From Acidovorax sp. (GTDB taxonomy: Bacteria > Pseudomonadota > Gammaproteobacteria > Burkholderiales > Burkholderiaceae_C): 64,000 bases of DNA. Every line of letters begins with the position of its first letter. Position 1 is the stretch's first letter. The position numbers and the translations under genes are program-made. This document shows, piece after piece, positions 32,450-42,335 of this stretch. The notes under the pieces are model-generated. The model saw only the letters and a list, made by a program, of their open reading frames with translations, did not search any database and was not told the DNA's origin. Location: assembly GCF_027492855.1 (NCBI RefSeq), contig NZ_JAPUDY010000099.1, positions 310,001 to 374,000 on the forward strand. Direction: 5' to 3'.

Positions 32450-33277
32450 GTGAAAGCCGACACCAGCAAATCCAAGGGAGCCGCCAAGGCAACCCCTGCC
32501 GCGGCCAAAAGCGCCGCAGCCCCCGCAGCGGGATCAAAAACGGCTGCAAAGGCGGCCGCGGCCCCCAAAGCTGCTGTGGCCCCCAAGGCAGTCGCCGCAT
32601 CCAAGGCTGCCTCAGCCAGCCCCGCAGTGGCGCCACCCCCTCCGGCACAGGTGCTTCAAGCGGGTTCACAGGTACCCGTGCGCACAACCCGGCCTTCTTC
32701 CCGATTGGCCCAATTGACCGTACCATCCATGGCACAGGCAGTGGCTTCAACCGCTGCCAAAGCCAGTTATTTACATACCATGCCCACGACCGTGCAAGCG
32801 CAGCCCACCTTTACGGCTGCCAAAAAAGACCCCAAGCTGGCGAACAACTGGAAAACCAAGTCCGCCGCTGAGTTGACCGACGCTGAAGTCATGGCCATGC
32901 CTGACAGCGAGTACATGAACGACAAGCAGATGGCGTTTTTCCGCCTGAAGCTCGTTCAGCTCAAACAAGAAATCCACAACAGCGCGGGCGAGACGACCGA
33001 ACACCTGCGTGAAGACACCGTGGTGGTGCCCGACCCCGCAGACCGCGCCACGATCGAGGAAGAACACGCCCTGGAGCTGCGCACGCGTGACCGCGAGCGC
33101 AAGCTGCTCAAGAAGATCGAGCAATCCATCGCACGCATCGATGCAGGCGACTACGGCTACTGCGACGAAACCGGCGAGCCCATCGGCGTGGGCCGCCTGA
33201 TTGCCCGCCCCACCGCCACGCTGTCGCTGGAAGCGCAGCAGCGCCGTGAACTCAAGCAGAAGATGTTCGGGGATTGA
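32450..33277 (+). CDS. dksA: RNA polymerase-binding factor DksA, single-Cys type with long N-terminus
   Basis: A 275-residue DksA, nearly twice the E. coli length. Residues 1-130 are an Ala/Lys/Pro-rich low-complexity extension. The coiled coil and finger follow, ending PTATLSLEAQQRRELKQKMFGD. DksA binds the RNA polymerase secondary channel and works with ppGpp. Only the first of the four zinc-finger cysteines remains (GYCDETGEPIG, then LSLEA in place of CxxC), so it probably folds without structural zinc. The start is GTG at 32450, preceded by AGGAG. The adjacent metal chaperone makes zinc-independence of interest. Confidence 0.9.
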   Translation: MKADTSKSKGAAKATPAAAKSAAAPAAGSKTAAKAAAAPKAAVAPKAVAASKAASASPAVAPPPPAQVLQAGSQVPVRTTRPSSRLAQLTVPSMAQAVASTAAKASYLHTMPTTVQAQPTFTAAKKDPKLANNWKTKSAAELTDAEVMAMPDSEYMNDKQMAFFRLKLVQLKQEIHNSAGETTEHLREDTVVVPDPADRATIEEEHALELRTRDRERKLLKKIEQSIARIDAGDYGYCDETGEPIGVGRLIARPTATLSLEAQQRRELKQKMFGD

Positions 33278-33329
33278 TCTGGCCACGGTCTTGCGATCAC
33301 CACCACGCGCACCCCTCTGCACCTGAGCC

Positions 33330-35087
33330 ATGAGCAAGGAAGAAACCCCTCCCGCAGGCTTGTTGTCCAAGGTGGTTCGGTTCGTGAAGAATCCCACGGT
33401 CAACTGGACGGAGCTCGACTCCCTCGGGGACGACCGGGAGAGCCAATACAGCAAGCAGATGCTCAAGGAGATGATCGAGCGCAAGCGCCGCAACGACTTC
33501 GTGCGGCGCCGCGAGTTCGATCAACTGCGCAAGCTGCGCCAGCGCGAGGTGCTGCAAGGCCATCGTGTGGAAGACGCGGCAGGGCGCCCTTCGTTCTTTC
33601 AAAGCAGCATGGCCTCGCCCGACGAGCGCGCCGTCACGCTCAAAAAGATCGACGAGATCGAAGCGCAGATGTCGCAGCAGTGGTGGAAGAGCAAGCAGGC
33701 AGGGGGCGACGCGCCCACCCAGCCCGGCGTGCTGCCCGAATCGAAGGCAGAGCCGTCAGAGTCGGCCCATGCCAGGGCCTATGCCCCCACGGCACCCGGC
33801 AGCCTGCCTACGCCGCTGGACAATAAAGCTCCAGTTCAGCCGCTGTTTGCCGATGACAGTATGGCCATTGGCAAATTTGGTGGCACTGATGCGCAGATGC
33901 TCCCAGGCACCACCCCCCACGTGGAAGCATCCTTCAGCCCTGAGGCCGCCGCGGCACAGCCCGCGCCCGCATTCGAACCGGAGGAATTTGTGCACGAACC
34001 CGATCTAGAAGAGGCCGCCATCCGGTTCGCCAATGGAGACCAAGCGGGCGCGGAGTCTGGTCTGCTGGACGTGCTGGCCCAGCACCAGCAGGATGAGCCC
34101 GAGCAACAGCTCGAAATCTGGATGACGCTGTTCGACTTGTACCGCGCCACCGGACAGCACGACCGATTCGATGCGCTGGCCATTGATTTCGCGGCCCAGT
34201 TCAGCCGTTCGGCACCCCTGTGGTTCTCGATGCCCGAACTATTGGGCCTGGCCGTTGCCGCGCCGGCAGCCAGTGGTGGTGCCCAGGCAGCGCCCGAGGC
34301 GCCCATGCGCCGCGATTTCAGCTGGAACGCACCCCCAACCCTGGCCGTGTCGTCCGTGGCGGCGCTGCAGGCATCACTGGCGCGTGCAGCCGCGCCCTGG
34401 ACGCTGTCCTGGTCGCGCCTGACAGCGATCGAAGATGCGGCCGTGCCCTTGCTTGCAGACCAGATCACCCATTGGGCCGACCTGGACGGCCAAATCGTGT
34501 TTTCCGGGGTGGAAAAGCTCAACGTTCTGCTTGAAGCCAAAACCCAGTCCGGCGACCGCTCCAGCAGCCCCGAATGGTGGCGCCTGCGCATGGCTGCGAT
34601 GCGGCTCATGGGCAAGCCCGACGAATTTGAGCTGGTGGCGCTGGATTACTGCGTGACTTACGAGGTGTCGCCCCCCTCCTGGGTGTCGCCGCGTTGCGGG
34701 TATTCCGACAACGAGGGCGTGTCCTCCGGTACTGCCCCTCTGGCGGCCGACAGCGACTTCATGGCCTCCGATCTGGGCGAGCTTTCGGCCCCCGCACCGC
34801 TGGATGCGGGGCCGGTGGCGGAACTGAGCGGCCATGTCGATGGCGATGCCACACCGCTGCTGCAGCCGTTTGAGGCCTTCCTGCGCCCTGGGGTGCCCTT
34901 GACCATTGCCTGCGACAAGCTCATCCGCGTGGATTTTGCTGCAGCGGGATCGGTGCTCAACTGGGCAGCCGAACAGCAGGGCCATGGCCATGTGATCCAG
35001 TTCCACAACCTGCAGCGGTTGGTGGCGATTTTCTTCAACGTGATCGGCATCAACGAGCACGCCTGGGTCGCCCCCCGCAAGAACTAG
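33330..35087 (+). CDS. STAS-like domain protein of unknown function
   Basis: A 585-residue soluble protein seen in this position in related genomes; I cannot assign a function. The N-terminus (about 1-110) is charged and helical ([29 protein letters not shown]). Residues 120-230 are low-complexity Pro/Ala-rich, and 230-300 look helical, TPR-like. The C-terminal 90 residues resemble a STAS-type fold ([20 protein letters not shown] ... [19 protein letters not shown]). It lies between dksA and hslV on the same strand, with 52- and 68-nt gaps. Confidence 0.75.
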   Translation: MSKEETPPAGLLSKVVRFVKNPTVNWTELDSLGDDRESQYSKQMLKEMIERKRRNDFVRRREFDQLRKLRQREVLQGHRVEDAAGRPSFFQSSMASPDERAVTLKKIDEIEAQMSQQWWKSKQAGGDAPTQPGVLPESKAEPSESAHARAYAPTAPGSLPTPLDNKAPVQPLFADDSMAIGKFGGTDAQMLPGTTPHVEASFSPEAAAAQPAPAFEPEEFVHEPDLEEAAIRFANGDQAGAESGLLDVLAQHQQDEPEQQLEIWMTLFDLYRATGQHDRFDALAIDFAAQFSRSAPLWFSMPELLGLAVAAPAASGGAQAAPEAPMRRDFSWNAPPTLAVSSVAALQASLARAAAPWTLSWSRLTAIEDAAVPLLADQITHWADLDGQIVFSGVEKLNVLLEAKTQSGDRSSSPEWWRLRMAAMRLMGKPDEFELVALDYCVTYEVSPPSWVSPRCGYSDNEGVSSGTAPLAADSDFMASDLGELSAPAPLDAGPVAELSGHVDGDATPLLQPFEAFLRPGVPLTIACDKLIRVDFAAAGSVLNWAAEQQGHGHVIQFHNLQRLVAIFFNVIGINEHAWVAPRKN

Positions 35088-35155
35088 CCGGGCGGTGGTG
35101 CTGCGATGCAGGGAGGTGCTTGCAAAACGCATTGCCGCCCCCACATGCCGCAGCT

Positions 35156-35722
35156 ATGGACTCCTCATCTCAAGACACCCCGGTGTTTCACGGCACCACC
35201 ATCCTCAGCGTGCGCCGCCAGACGCCTGAAGGCATCCAGGTCGCCATTGGCGGCGACGGCCAGGTCACCCTGGGCCACATTGTGGTCAAGGGCACGGCGC
35301 GCAAGGTGCGCAAGCTCTACCACGGCAAGGTGCTGGCGGGCTTTGCGGGCGCCACGGCCGATGCGTTCACGCTGTTCGAACGCTTTGAGGCCAAGCTGGA
35401 AAAGCACCAGGGCCACCTGACCCGCGCCGCCATCGAGCTCACCAAAGACTGGCGTACAGACCGCGTGCTGCGCCGCCTCGAAGCCATGCTGGCCGTGGCC
35501 GACGCGAGCGCCTCGCTCATCATCACGGGCAACGGCGACGTGCTGGAGCCCGAGCAGGGCATCGTGGCCATTGGGTCGGGCGGTGCCTATGCGCACTCGG
35601 CCGCCAAGGCGCTGCTGGTGAACACCGACCTCTCCGCGCAGGAGATCGTCAAAAAGTCGCTCGAGATCGCGGGCGAGCTGTGCATCTACACCAACATGAA
35701 CCACACCATCGAGACGCTGTGA
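35156..35722 (+). CDS. hslV: ATP-dependent protease proteolytic subunit HslV
   Basis: A 188-residue HslV, the Ntn-hydrolase that assembles as a double hexamer with HslU. The catalytic N-terminal threonine should be T14 in [11 protein letters not shown], so about 13 residues must be removed; E. coli HslV has only the initiator Met ahead of it. [15 protein letters not shown] is conserved. An alternative start 12 codons upstream would lengthen the propeptide. hslU follows after a 113-nt spacer that contains a repeat. Confidence 0.93.
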   Translation: MDSSSQDTPVFHGTTILSVRRQTPEGIQVAIGGDGQVTLGHIVVKGTARKVRKLYHGKVLAGFAGATADAFTLFERFEAKLEKHQGHLTRAAIELTKDWRTDRVLRRLEAMLAVADASASLIITGNGDVLEPEQGIVAIGSGGAYAHSAAKALLVNTDLSAQEIVKKSLEIAGELCIYTNMNHTIETL

Positions 35723-35770
35723 GCGTGGCGGCGGGTGCGGGCTGCGCGTTTTGATGCTGTTTTGCTTCGT

Positions 35771-35820
35771 TTTTTATAGCTGCTAGCGCTTTATGAATAA
35801 GCGCTAGAGCCATTTTTGAT
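35771..35820. repeat. Repeat family 1, intergenic copy between hslV and hslU
   Basis: TTTTATAGCTGCTAGCGCTT, then TATG, then AATAAGCGCTAGAGCCATTT form an almost perfect inverted repeat with T-rich flanks. It would make a stable hairpin between the two cistrons of the HslVU protease. Confidence 0.88.
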
Positions 35821-35835
35821 GCCAAAGGGACTGCT

Positions 35836-37137
35836 ATGTCGTCCATGACCCCCCAGGAAATCGTCTCCGAACTCGACCACCACATCGTGGGCCAGGCCAG
35901 CGCCAAGCGCGCCGTGGCCATTGCGCTGCGCAACCGCTGGCGCCGCCAGCAGGTCGAAGGCAGCCTGCGTCAGGAGATCACGCCCAAAAACATCCTCATG
36001 ATCGGTCCCACGGGCGTGGGCAAGACCGAGATCGCGCGGCGCCTGGCGCGCCTGGCCGATGCACCCTTCATCAAGGTCGAGGCCACCAAGTTCACCGAGG
36101 TGGGCTATGTGGGCAAGGATGTGGACGCCATCATCCGCGACCTGGCCGAGATGGCCGTCAAGCAGACGCGCGAGGCCGAAACAAAAAAGGTGCGCACCCG
36201 CGCCGAGGACGCCGCCGAGGAGCGCATCCTGACCGTGCTGGTGGGCAATGCGGTCCCCGACAGCTCCGCACGCCAGGTGTTCCGCAAGAAGCTGCGCGAA
36301 GGCGAGCTGAACGACAAAGAGATCGAGATCGACGTGGCCGAAGCCCGTGCCCCGCTGGAGATCATGGGTCCGCAGGGCATGGAGGAAATGACCGAGCAGC
36401 TGCGCGGCATGTTCAGCCAGATGGGCCAGGACAAGCGCCGCACGCGCAAGCTCAAGATCGCCGAAGCCATGAAGCTGCTCACCGACGAAGAGGCGGGCAA
36501 GCTGGTGAACGAGGAAGAGATCAAGACCCGCGCCATCGCCAATGCCGAGCAGAACGGCATCGTCTTCATCGACGAGATCGACAAGGTGGCCACGCGCCAG
36601 GAGAGCAGCGGCTCCGACGTGTCGCGCCAGGGCGTGCAGCGCGACCTGCTGCCGCTGGTGGAGGGCACCACCGTGTCCACCAAATACGGCATGATCAAGA
36701 CGGACCACATCCTGTTCATCGCCTCGGGCGCGTTCCACCTGTCCAAGCCCAGCGACCTCATCCCCGAGCTGCAGGGGCGCTTTCCGATCCGGGTGGAGCT
36801 CGACTCCCTGTCGGTCCAGGATTTCGAGGCCATCCTCACGCAGACCCATGCCTCGCTGGTCAAGCAGTACCAGGCGCTGCTGGCCACCGAGGGGGTCACC
36901 CTGGACTTCCTGCCCGAAGGCATCACGCGCCTGGCGCACATCGCCTTCGAGGTGAATGAGCGCACGGAAAACATCGGCGCGCGCCGCTTGTCCACCGTCA
37001 TGGAGCGCCTGCTGGACGAGGTGAGCTTTGATGCCGCACGCCTGTCGGGCCAGACCATCACCGTCGATGCCGCCTATGTGAACGCCCGCCTGCAGACCTT
37101 GAGCCAGGACGAAGACCTGTCGCGCTACATCCTGTGA
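35836..37137 (+). CDS. hslU: HslU ATPase, unfoldase subunit of HslVU
   Basis: A 433-residue AAA+ ATPase that unfolds substrates for HslV. Walker A is [15 protein letters not shown] near 57-64 and Walker B is [12 protein letters not shown]. The I-domain lies between about 110 and 230 (charged helices, [12 protein letters not shown]), sensor residues are in GRFPIRVEL, and the C-terminus DEDLSRYIL docks into HslV. Length and motifs are normal. The start at 35836 has an AAGGGA Shine-Dalgarno. Confidence 0.96.
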   Translation: MSSMTPQEIVSELDHHIVGQASAKRAVAIALRNRWRRQQVEGSLRQEITPKNILMIGPTGVGKTEIARRLARLADAPFIKVEATKFTEVGYVGKDVDAIIRDLAEMAVKQTREAETKKVRTRAEDAAEERILTVLVGNAVPDSSARQVFRKKLREGELNDKEIEIDVAEARAPLEIMGPQGMEEMTEQLRGMFSQMGQDKRRTRKLKIAEAMKLLTDEEAGKLVNEEEIKTRAIANAEQNGIVFIDEIDKVATRQESSGSDVSRQGVQRDLLPLVEGTTVSTKYGMIKTDHILFIASGAFHLSKPSDLIPELQGRFPIRVELDSLSVQDFEAILTQTHASLVKQYQALLATEGVTLDFLPEGITRLAHIAFEVNERTENIGARRLSTVMERLLDEVSFDAARLSGQTITVDAAYVNARLQTLSQDEDLSRYIL

Positions 37138-37274
37138 CCACTAGGCCAGGCCTTGAGAGGTCACTTTCATAGGCCCCTCTAAGTGCTTATTTTTTAACAG
37201 CTTTTGGCGCTTTGGCGTCTGCAAAGTCGCGCCTAAGTTGTTGATTTCATTGCAAAACTTTGTGAGACACCCCC

Positions 37275-37302
37275 TTGCTTGGTGTGCTTTTCCTGCTACA
37301 GT
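37275..37302 (+). promoter_or_regulatory. Predicted Pmra promoter
   Basis: TTGCTT (37275-37280) and TACAGT (37297-37302) with a 16-bp spacer lie directly upstream of and overlapping the phased GTG repeats. This would drive mraZ and the division/wall operon. The match is moderate. Confidence 0.5.
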
Positions 37303-37336
37303 GCAAAAAAGTGCAATTAAGTGGTGAAAAGTGCCC
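37300..37336 (+). promoter_or_regulatory. MraZ operator: four GTG boxes at 10-bp intervals
   Basis: AAGTG-type boxes begin at 37301, 37311, 37321 and 37331 exactly (GTGCA, GTGCA, GTGGT, GTGCC), each preceded by an A-rich step. MraZ proteins bind direct repeats one helical turn apart, so this is a convincing autoregulatory operator. It overlaps the -10 box and initial transcribed region. Confidence 0.8.
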
Positions 37337-37390
37337 TCAAGGTCCATTGCACGGATCCGCGAGGCGCAAAACCGAAGTGGGAATCTGTCC

Positions 37391-37819
37391 GTGTTTCAAG
37401 GTGCCTCGTCGCTGAGTCTGGATGCGAAGGGTCGGCTGTCCGTGCCGACCCGGCATCGTGACGTGCTCGCGGCCACCGCATCGGGCCAGCTCACCATCAC
37501 CAAACACCCGCACGGCTGTCTCATGGTGTTCCCCCGCCCCGAGTGGGAGAAGTTCCGCGAGCGCATCGCCCAGTTGCCCATGTCCGCCCAGTGGTGGAAG
37601 CGCATCTTTCTGGGCAACGCCATGGACGTGGAGATGGACGCCACGGGCCGCGTGCTGGTTTCGCCCGAGCTGCGCGCCGCAGCCGGTATTTCCAAGGACA
37701 CCATGCTTTTGGGCATGGGCAACCATTTCGAACTCTGGGACAAGGCCACCTACGACGCGCAGGAAGCCGAAGCCATGCAGGGCGAGATGCCGGATGTCTT
37801 CAAGGACTTCTCCTTCTAA
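37391..37819 (+). CDS. mraZ: Transcriptional regulator MraZ
   Basis: A 142-residue MraZ made of two SpoVT/AbrB-like halves with the DxxGR signatures [15 protein letters not shown] (about 10-24) and [15 protein letters not shown] (about 79-93). It forms a ring that binds repeated boxes in its own promoter and controls the dcw operon. The GTG at 37391 gives the conserved start [14 protein letters not shown]; the open frame upstream is not conserved. rsmH follows 8 nt after the stop. Confidence 0.95.
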   Translation: MFQGASSLSLDAKGRLSVPTRHRDVLAATASGQLTITKHPHGCLMVFPRPEWEKFRERIAQLPMSAQWWKRIFLGNAMDVEMDATGRVLVSPELRAAAGISKDTMLLGMGNHFELWDKATYDAQEAEAMQGEMPDVFKDFSF

Positions 37820-37827
37820 GGCCCACC

Positions 37828-38757
37828 GTGACATCTTCTCCTTCTTTGCAACACACCACCGTTCTTCTCGACGAAGCCGTGGACACCCTCCTCGGAGGCG
37901 CTGGCGCCGAGCCGGCGGGCACCTTCGTGGATGCGACCTTTGGGCGCGGAGGGCATTCGCGCCTCATCCTTCTGCGGCTGGGGCCAGAAGGGCGTCTGGT
38001 GGCCTTTGACAAGGACCCCGAAGCCATCGCCGAAGCAACGCGCATCACCGATGCGCGTTTTTCCATTCGGCACGAAGGTTTTCGCCACCTGGCCGACCTG
38101 CCTGCGGGCAGCGCTGCGGGCGTGCTGATGGACCTGGGCGTGAGCTCGCCCCAGATCGACAGCCCCGAACGGGGCTTCAGTTTTCGTTTTGACGGCCCGC
38201 TGGATATGCGCATGGACACCACGCGCGGGATCAGCGTGGCCGATTGGTTGGCCACGGCCGAAGTCGGTCAGATTGCGGAGGTGATACGTGACTACGGTGA
38301 AGAACGGTTTGCTGGCCCCATTGCAAAGGCGATTGTTGCGCGGCGCGAAGAACGGGGCGCTCTTGCAACCACCGCCGAACTGGCCGATCTCGTGGCTGGC
38401 GCGGTCAAAACCCGCGAGCCGGGCCAGAACCCTGCAACGCGCACATTTCAAGCTCTTCGGATTTTCATCAACGCCGAGCTTGAAGAGCTGCAACAGGCGC
38501 TAGAGGCCAGCCTCTCGGTGCTGCAGCCGGGTGGGCGGCTGGTGGTGATCAGCTTCCATTCGCTCGAAGATCGCATCGTCAAGCAGTTCATCGCTAAGCA
38601 CTCCAAAGAGGTGTTCGACCGCCGTGCGCCATTCGCCAAGCCACAGCCCATGAAGCTCGTGGCCCTGGACCGCATCAAGCCGAGCGCTGCCGAGGTGGCG
38701 GCCAATCCCCGTTCGCGCAGTGCCATCATGCGCGTAGCCGAGCGGACAGAGGTCTGA
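37828..38757 (+). CDS. rsmH: 16S rRNA m4C1402 methyltransferase RsmH (MraW)
   Basis: A 309-residue methyltransferase that adds the N4-methyl group of m4Cm1402 in the 30S P site. [11 protein letters not shown] is the typical start; [10 protein letters not shown] binds S-adenosylmethionine, [12 protein letters not shown] is the catalytic motif IV and [12 protein letters not shown] the C-terminal signature. Initiation is at GTG 37828. ftsL begins 4 nt after the stop. Confidence 0.95.
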   Translation: MTSSPSLQHTTVLLDEAVDTLLGGAGAEPAGTFVDATFGRGGHSRLILLRLGPEGRLVAFDKDPEAIAEATRITDARFSIRHEGFRHLADLPAGSAAGVLMDLGVSSPQIDSPERGFSFRFDGPLDMRMDTTRGISVADWLATAEVGQIAEVIRDYGEERFAGPIAKAIVARREERGALATTAELADLVAGAVKTREPGQNPATRTFQALRIFINAELEELQQALEASLSVLQPGGRLVVISFHSLEDRIVKQFIAKHSKEVFDRRAPFAKPQPMKLVALDRIKPSAAEVAANPRSRSAIMRVAERTEV

Positions 38758-38761
38758 AAGC

Positions 38762-39079
38762 ATGACCCGGTTGAACCTCGTCCTGTTGGTGGCCGTGCTC
38801 GCCAGCGCCCTCTATCTGGTGCACACCCAGTACGAGTCGCGTCGCCTGTTCACCGAACTGGACCGAGCCACGGTGGAGGCCCGCCGCCTGGAAACCGAGC
38901 ACCAGCGCCTGCAGGTCGAAAAGCGCGCGCAGGCCACGCCGCTGCGCGTGGAGAAGATCGCGCGCGACCAGTTGAAGATGCGCACGGCCACGCCCGCCAT
39001 CACGCAGTACGTGTCCGACCCGCAAGGGGTGGTGGCAGCCGCCAGTGCGCCCGTGCAACCCGGGGGCACGCAACCATGA
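38762..39079 (+). CDS. ftsL: Cell-division protein FtsL
   Basis: A 105-residue bitopic membrane protein with a short cytoplasmic start, one membrane helix (LNLVLLVAVLASALYLVHT), a coiled-coil periplasmic segment (FTELDRATVEARRLETEHQR) and KIARDQLKM, the usual end motif. FtsL joins FtsB and FtsQ and activates FtsWI in the divisome. Sequence alone is poorly conserved; position between rsmH and ftsI settles the call. The stop overlaps the ftsI start by 4 nt. Confidence 0.92.
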   Translation: MTRLNLVLLVAVLASALYLVHTQYESRRLFTELDRATVEARRLETEHQRLQVEKRAQATPLRVEKIARDQLKMRTATPAITQYVSDPQGVVAAASAPVQPGGTQP

Positions 39080-40821
39080 GCCGCAGCGTGGTTTACACCG
39101 CAAGCCCGCTGCTGGCCAGCAAGACGCCGGTCTGGCGCAGCAAGTTCATCGTGGCGATGATCGCGCTCGGGTTTGTGGGGTTGGGGGCACGCGCCGCCTA
39201 CGTGCAGGTGTTCGGCAACGAGTTCTTCCAGCGCCAGGGCGAGGTGCGTTTTGCGCGCACGCTGGAGCTGCCCGCCAACCGCGGCAAGATCCTGGACCGC
39301 AATGGCCTGATCCTGGCCTCCAGCGTGCCCGCGGCCAGCATCTGGGCCATCCCCGAGGACGTGGACCAGGAAAAGCCCGAGGTGCGCGCCAAGCTCAAGC
39401 AACTGGCCAAGCTGATGGGCATGACCCAGGCGGAGTTGTCGAAGAAACTGGCCGACGAGGACAAAACCTTTGTCTGGATCAAGCGCCAGCTCGACTGGGA
39501 CGTGGGCCAGCAGATCGCGGCGCTGGACATCAAAGGCATCTACCAGCGCAAGGAATACAAGCGCCAGTACCCCGAGGGCGAGGCCGCCGCGCACGTGGTG
39601 GGCTTCACCAACGTCGAAGACCATGGCCAGGAGGGCATGGAGCTGGCCTTCGACAAAGACCTGGCGGGCAAGCCAGGCTCGCGCCGCGTGATCAAGGACC
39701 GGCTGGGCCGCGTGGTGGAAGGCGTGGGCGAAACCGTGCCCCCGGTGGACGGCAAGGACATGCAACTGTCCATCGACAGCAAGGTGCAGTTTTTTGCCTA
39801 CCAGAAGCTGCGCGACCAGGTTGCGCTGCACAAAGCCAAGGCGGGCAGCGTGGTGGTGCTCGATGCGCACACGGGCGAGCTGCTGGCGTTGGCCAACTAC
39901 CCCAGCTACGTGCCCGACAAGCGCCAGAACCTGACCGGCGAGCAGTTGCGCAACCGCGCGCTCACCGACGTGTTTGAGCCCGGCTCGACCATGAAGCCCT
40001 TCACCATTGGCCTCGCGCTGGAAACCGGCCGCGTGCGCCCCGAAACGCCGGTGGACACGAACCCCGGCCGCATCACCATTACCGGCTCCACGATTTCAGA
40101 CACGCACAACTACGGCCTGCTCACCGTGGAGGGCGTGATTCAAAAATCCAGCAACGTGGGCACCACCAAGCTCGCCATGCAGATGCCTGCGCGCGAGATG
40201 TGGGAGACCTTCTCGGCGGCGGGCTTTGGGCAAAAGCCGCAACTGCACTTTCCTGGCGTGGTGACGGGCCGCCTGCGGCCCTACAAGAGCTGGCGCCCGG
40301 TGGAGCAGGCCACCATGTCCTATGGCTACGGCCTGTCGGCCAGCCTGTTCCAGATGGCGCGCTCGTACACCGTGTTTGCCAATGGCGGGCGGGTGATCCC
40401 GGCCACCATGCTCAAGACCAACGAGATCGCGGTGGGCGTGCCCGTGTTTTCCGAGCGCACGGCCGACCAGGTGCGCAAAATGCTGCAGATGGCCGCAGGC
40501 CCCGGCGGCACGGGCCAGAAGGCGCAGACCGTGGGCTACTCGGTGGGCGGCAAGTCGGGCACGGCGCGCAAGCAGGTGGGCAAAAACTACGCATCGGGCA
40601 AATACCGCGCCTGGTTCACCGGCATGGCGCCCATCGACAAGCCCCGCATCATCGTGGCGGTCATGATCGACGAGCCCGGTGCCGGTGTGATCTACGGCGG
40701 CGCCGTGGCCGCGCCCGTGTTCAGCGAAGTCGTGCAGCAGACGCTGCGCATGATGGGCGTGCAGCCCGACATGGCTGTCAAGCCGCAGATCGTGGCCAAC
40801 GCGGTGGAGGAGTCGCTGTGA
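39076..40821 (+). CDS. ftsI: Septal peptidoglycan transpeptidase FtsI (PBP3)
   Basis: A 581-residue class B penicillin-binding protein. The membrane anchor spans about 24-46, followed by the pedestal domain (NRGKILDRNG) and then the transpeptidase domain. The three active-site boxes are STMK at 304-307, SSN at 358-360 and KSGT at 493-496. It cross-links septal peptidoglycan with FtsW. The start overlaps ftsL by 4 nt, and murE begins inside its last codons (GTGA). Confidence 0.96.
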   Translation: MSRSVVYTASPLLASKTPVWRSKFIVAMIALGFVGLGARAAYVQVFGNEFFQRQGEVRFARTLELPANRGKILDRNGLILASSVPAASIWAIPEDVDQEKPEVRAKLKQLAKLMGMTQAELSKKLADEDKTFVWIKRQLDWDVGQQIAALDIKGIYQRKEYKRQYPEGEAAAHVVGFTNVEDHGQEGMELAFDKDLAGKPGSRRVIKDRLGRVVEGVGETVPPVDGKDMQLSIDSKVQFFAYQKLRDQVALHKAKAGSVVVLDAHTGELLALANYPSYVPDKRQNLTGEQLRNRALTDVFEPGSTMKPFTIGLALETGRVRPETPVDTNPGRITITGSTISDTHNYGLLTVEGVIQKSSNVGTTKLAMQMPAREMWETFSAAGFGQKPQLHFPGVVTGRLRPYKSWRPVEQATMSYGYGLSASLFQMARSYTVFANGGRVIPATMLKTNEIAVGVPVFSERTADQVRKMLQMAAGPGGTGQKAQTVGYSVGGKSGTARKQVGKNYASGKYRAWFTGMAPIDKPRIIVAVMIDEPGAGVIYGGAVAAPVFSEVVQQTLRMMGVQPDMAVKPQIVANAVEESL

Positions 40822-42335
40822 CCCAGGCACCGCTCCACATCCTGCAGTCCGCCAACGAGGCCGTGCAATGGCTGCGCGCGCGTGTCACAGGCACCCTGCA
40901 CACCGACAGCCGCCAGATCACCCCTGGCGACGGCTTCATCGCCTGGCCCGGCGCGGCCACCGACGGTCGCGCCCATGTGGCCGATGCGCTGGTGCGCGGC
41001 GCCACCGCCTGCCTGGTGGAGCAGTCCGGCGTGGAGGCATTCGATTTTTCGGGCGAACACCTGGCCGCTTTGCACGGCCTCAAAGCTGCCACGGGGCCCA
41101 TTGCGGCGCAGTGGTTTGGGCAACCCAGCGCACAGCTCGATGTGCTGGCCGTGACCGGCACCAATGGCAAGACCAGCACCGCGTGGTGGCTGGCCGGCGC
41201 CTTGAATTTGCTATCAAATAATGAGCTGTCGGCGCTTGATCAGTGCGCGCTGGTAGGCACTTTGGGTATAGGAGTCCCCCCCGCGCTGGCATCCACCGGC
41301 ATGACCACCCCCGACCCGGTGCGCCTGCAGCGCGCGTTCGGCCAGTTTGCCGAGCAGGGGCTCGGCGCCTGCGCCATCGAGGCGTCCTCCATCGGCCTGG
41401 CCGAGGCGCGGCTCGATGGCACGCAGATCCGCGTGGCCGTCTTCACCAACTTCACGCAGGACCACCTCGACTACCACGGCAGCATGGCCGACTACTGGCT
41501 GGCCAAGCGTGTGTTGTTCGACTGGCCCGGTTTGCGGGCTGCGGTCATCAATGTGGATGACCCGGTGGGCGCTCAATTGCACGCCGAGCTCGCCGACGGG
41601 GCGCTGGACCTGTGGAGCGTTTCCGCCCAAGGCGTCGCGCGCCTGGCTGCGCAAGACATCGCTTTGGGCGAGCAGGGCCTGCGCTTCACGGTGATCGAAG
41701 GGGCCGAGCAGCAACTGCTGCAAACGCGCGTGATCGGCCACTACAACGTGCAGAACCTGCTGGGCGTGCTGGCCACGCTGCGTAGCCTGGGCGTGCCGCT
41801 GGCCGATGCCGTCCGCGCCTGCGCCAGCCTGCAGCCCGTGCCGGGCCGCATGCAGCGGCTGGTAGCAGCGGGCCAGCCGCTGGTGGCGGTGGACTATGCC
41901 CACACCCCCGATGCATTGGAAAAAGCCCTGCAGGCCCTGCGCCCCCTGGCCGCCGAGCGCGGCGGCCAACTGTGGTGCGTGTTTGGCTGTGGCGGCGACC
42001 GCGATGCGGGCAAGCGCCCCCTGATGGGCGCCGTGGCGCAGCAGCAGGCCGACCAGGTGCTGGTGACCAGCGACAACCCCCGCAGCGAAGACCCGGCCGC
42101 CATCCTGCACCAAATTTTGCAAGGCACGATTGCGGGCGGCACCGTGCGTGCCGAGCCCGACCGCGCTGCCGCCATTGCGCAGGCCATTGCCGAGGCCGCA
42201 CCCGCCGACGTGGTGCTGGTTGCCGGTAAAGGCCATGAAGACACCCAGGAAACGGCGGGCGTGCGCCTGCCGTTCTCCGACATGGCCCACGCGCGCAGCG
42301 CGCTGCAGGCCCGAGGAGCCCACACATGGGCATGA
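40818..42335 (+). CDS. murE: UDP-MurNAc-tripeptide (meso-DAP) ligase MurE
   Basis: A 505-residue Mur ligase that adds meso-diaminopimelate to UDP-MurNAc-L-Ala-D-Glu. The ATP motif GTNGKTST is at 114-121, and the carbamylated-lysine region and VDYAHTPDAL are present. DNPRSEDP marks meso-DAP specificity. Residues about 131-147 (LLSNNELSALDQCALVG) are encoded by a repeat family 1 copy and add about seven residues relative to E. coli MurE, just after the P-loop helix. GTG start, overlapping ftsI by 4 nt. Confidence 0.95.
   Translation: MTQAPLHILQSANEAVQWLRARVTGTLHTDSRQITPGDGFIAWPGAATDGRAHVADALVRGATACLVEQSGVEAFDFSGEHLAALHGLKAATGPIAAQWFGQPSAQLDVLAVTGTNGKTSTAWWLAGALNLLSNNELSALDQCALVGTLGIGVPPALASTGMTTPDPVRLQRAFGQFAEQGLGACAIEASSIGLAEARLDGTQIRVAVFTNFTQDHLDYHGSMADYWLAKRVLFDWPGLRAAVINVDDPVGAQLHAELADGALDLWSVSAQGVARLAAQDIALGEQGLRFTVIEGAEQQLLQTRVIGHYNVQNLLGVLATLRSLGVPLADAVRACASLQPVPGRMQRLVAAGQPLVAVDYAHTPDALEKALQALRPLAAERGGQLWCVFGCGGDRDAGKRPLMGAVAQQQADQVLVTSDNPRSEDPAAILHQILQGTIAGGTVRAEPDRAAAIAQAIAEAAPADVVLVAGKGHEDTQETAGVRLPFSDMAHARSALQARGAHTWA
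41210..41256. repeat. Repeat family 1 copy inside murE
   Basis: GCTATCAAATAATGAGCTG, then TCGGCGCTTGATC, then AGTGCGCGCTGGTAG follows the order of the intergenic element. It is read in frame in the loop after the P-loop helix and before the conserved VGTLG strand. Confidence 0.85.

Noticed and set aside
37181-37215. Possible degenerate family 1 repeat upstream of mraZ
   Set aside because: GCTTATTTTTTAACAGC and TTGGCGCTTTGG resemble the family, but the inverted arms cannot be aligned with confidence.
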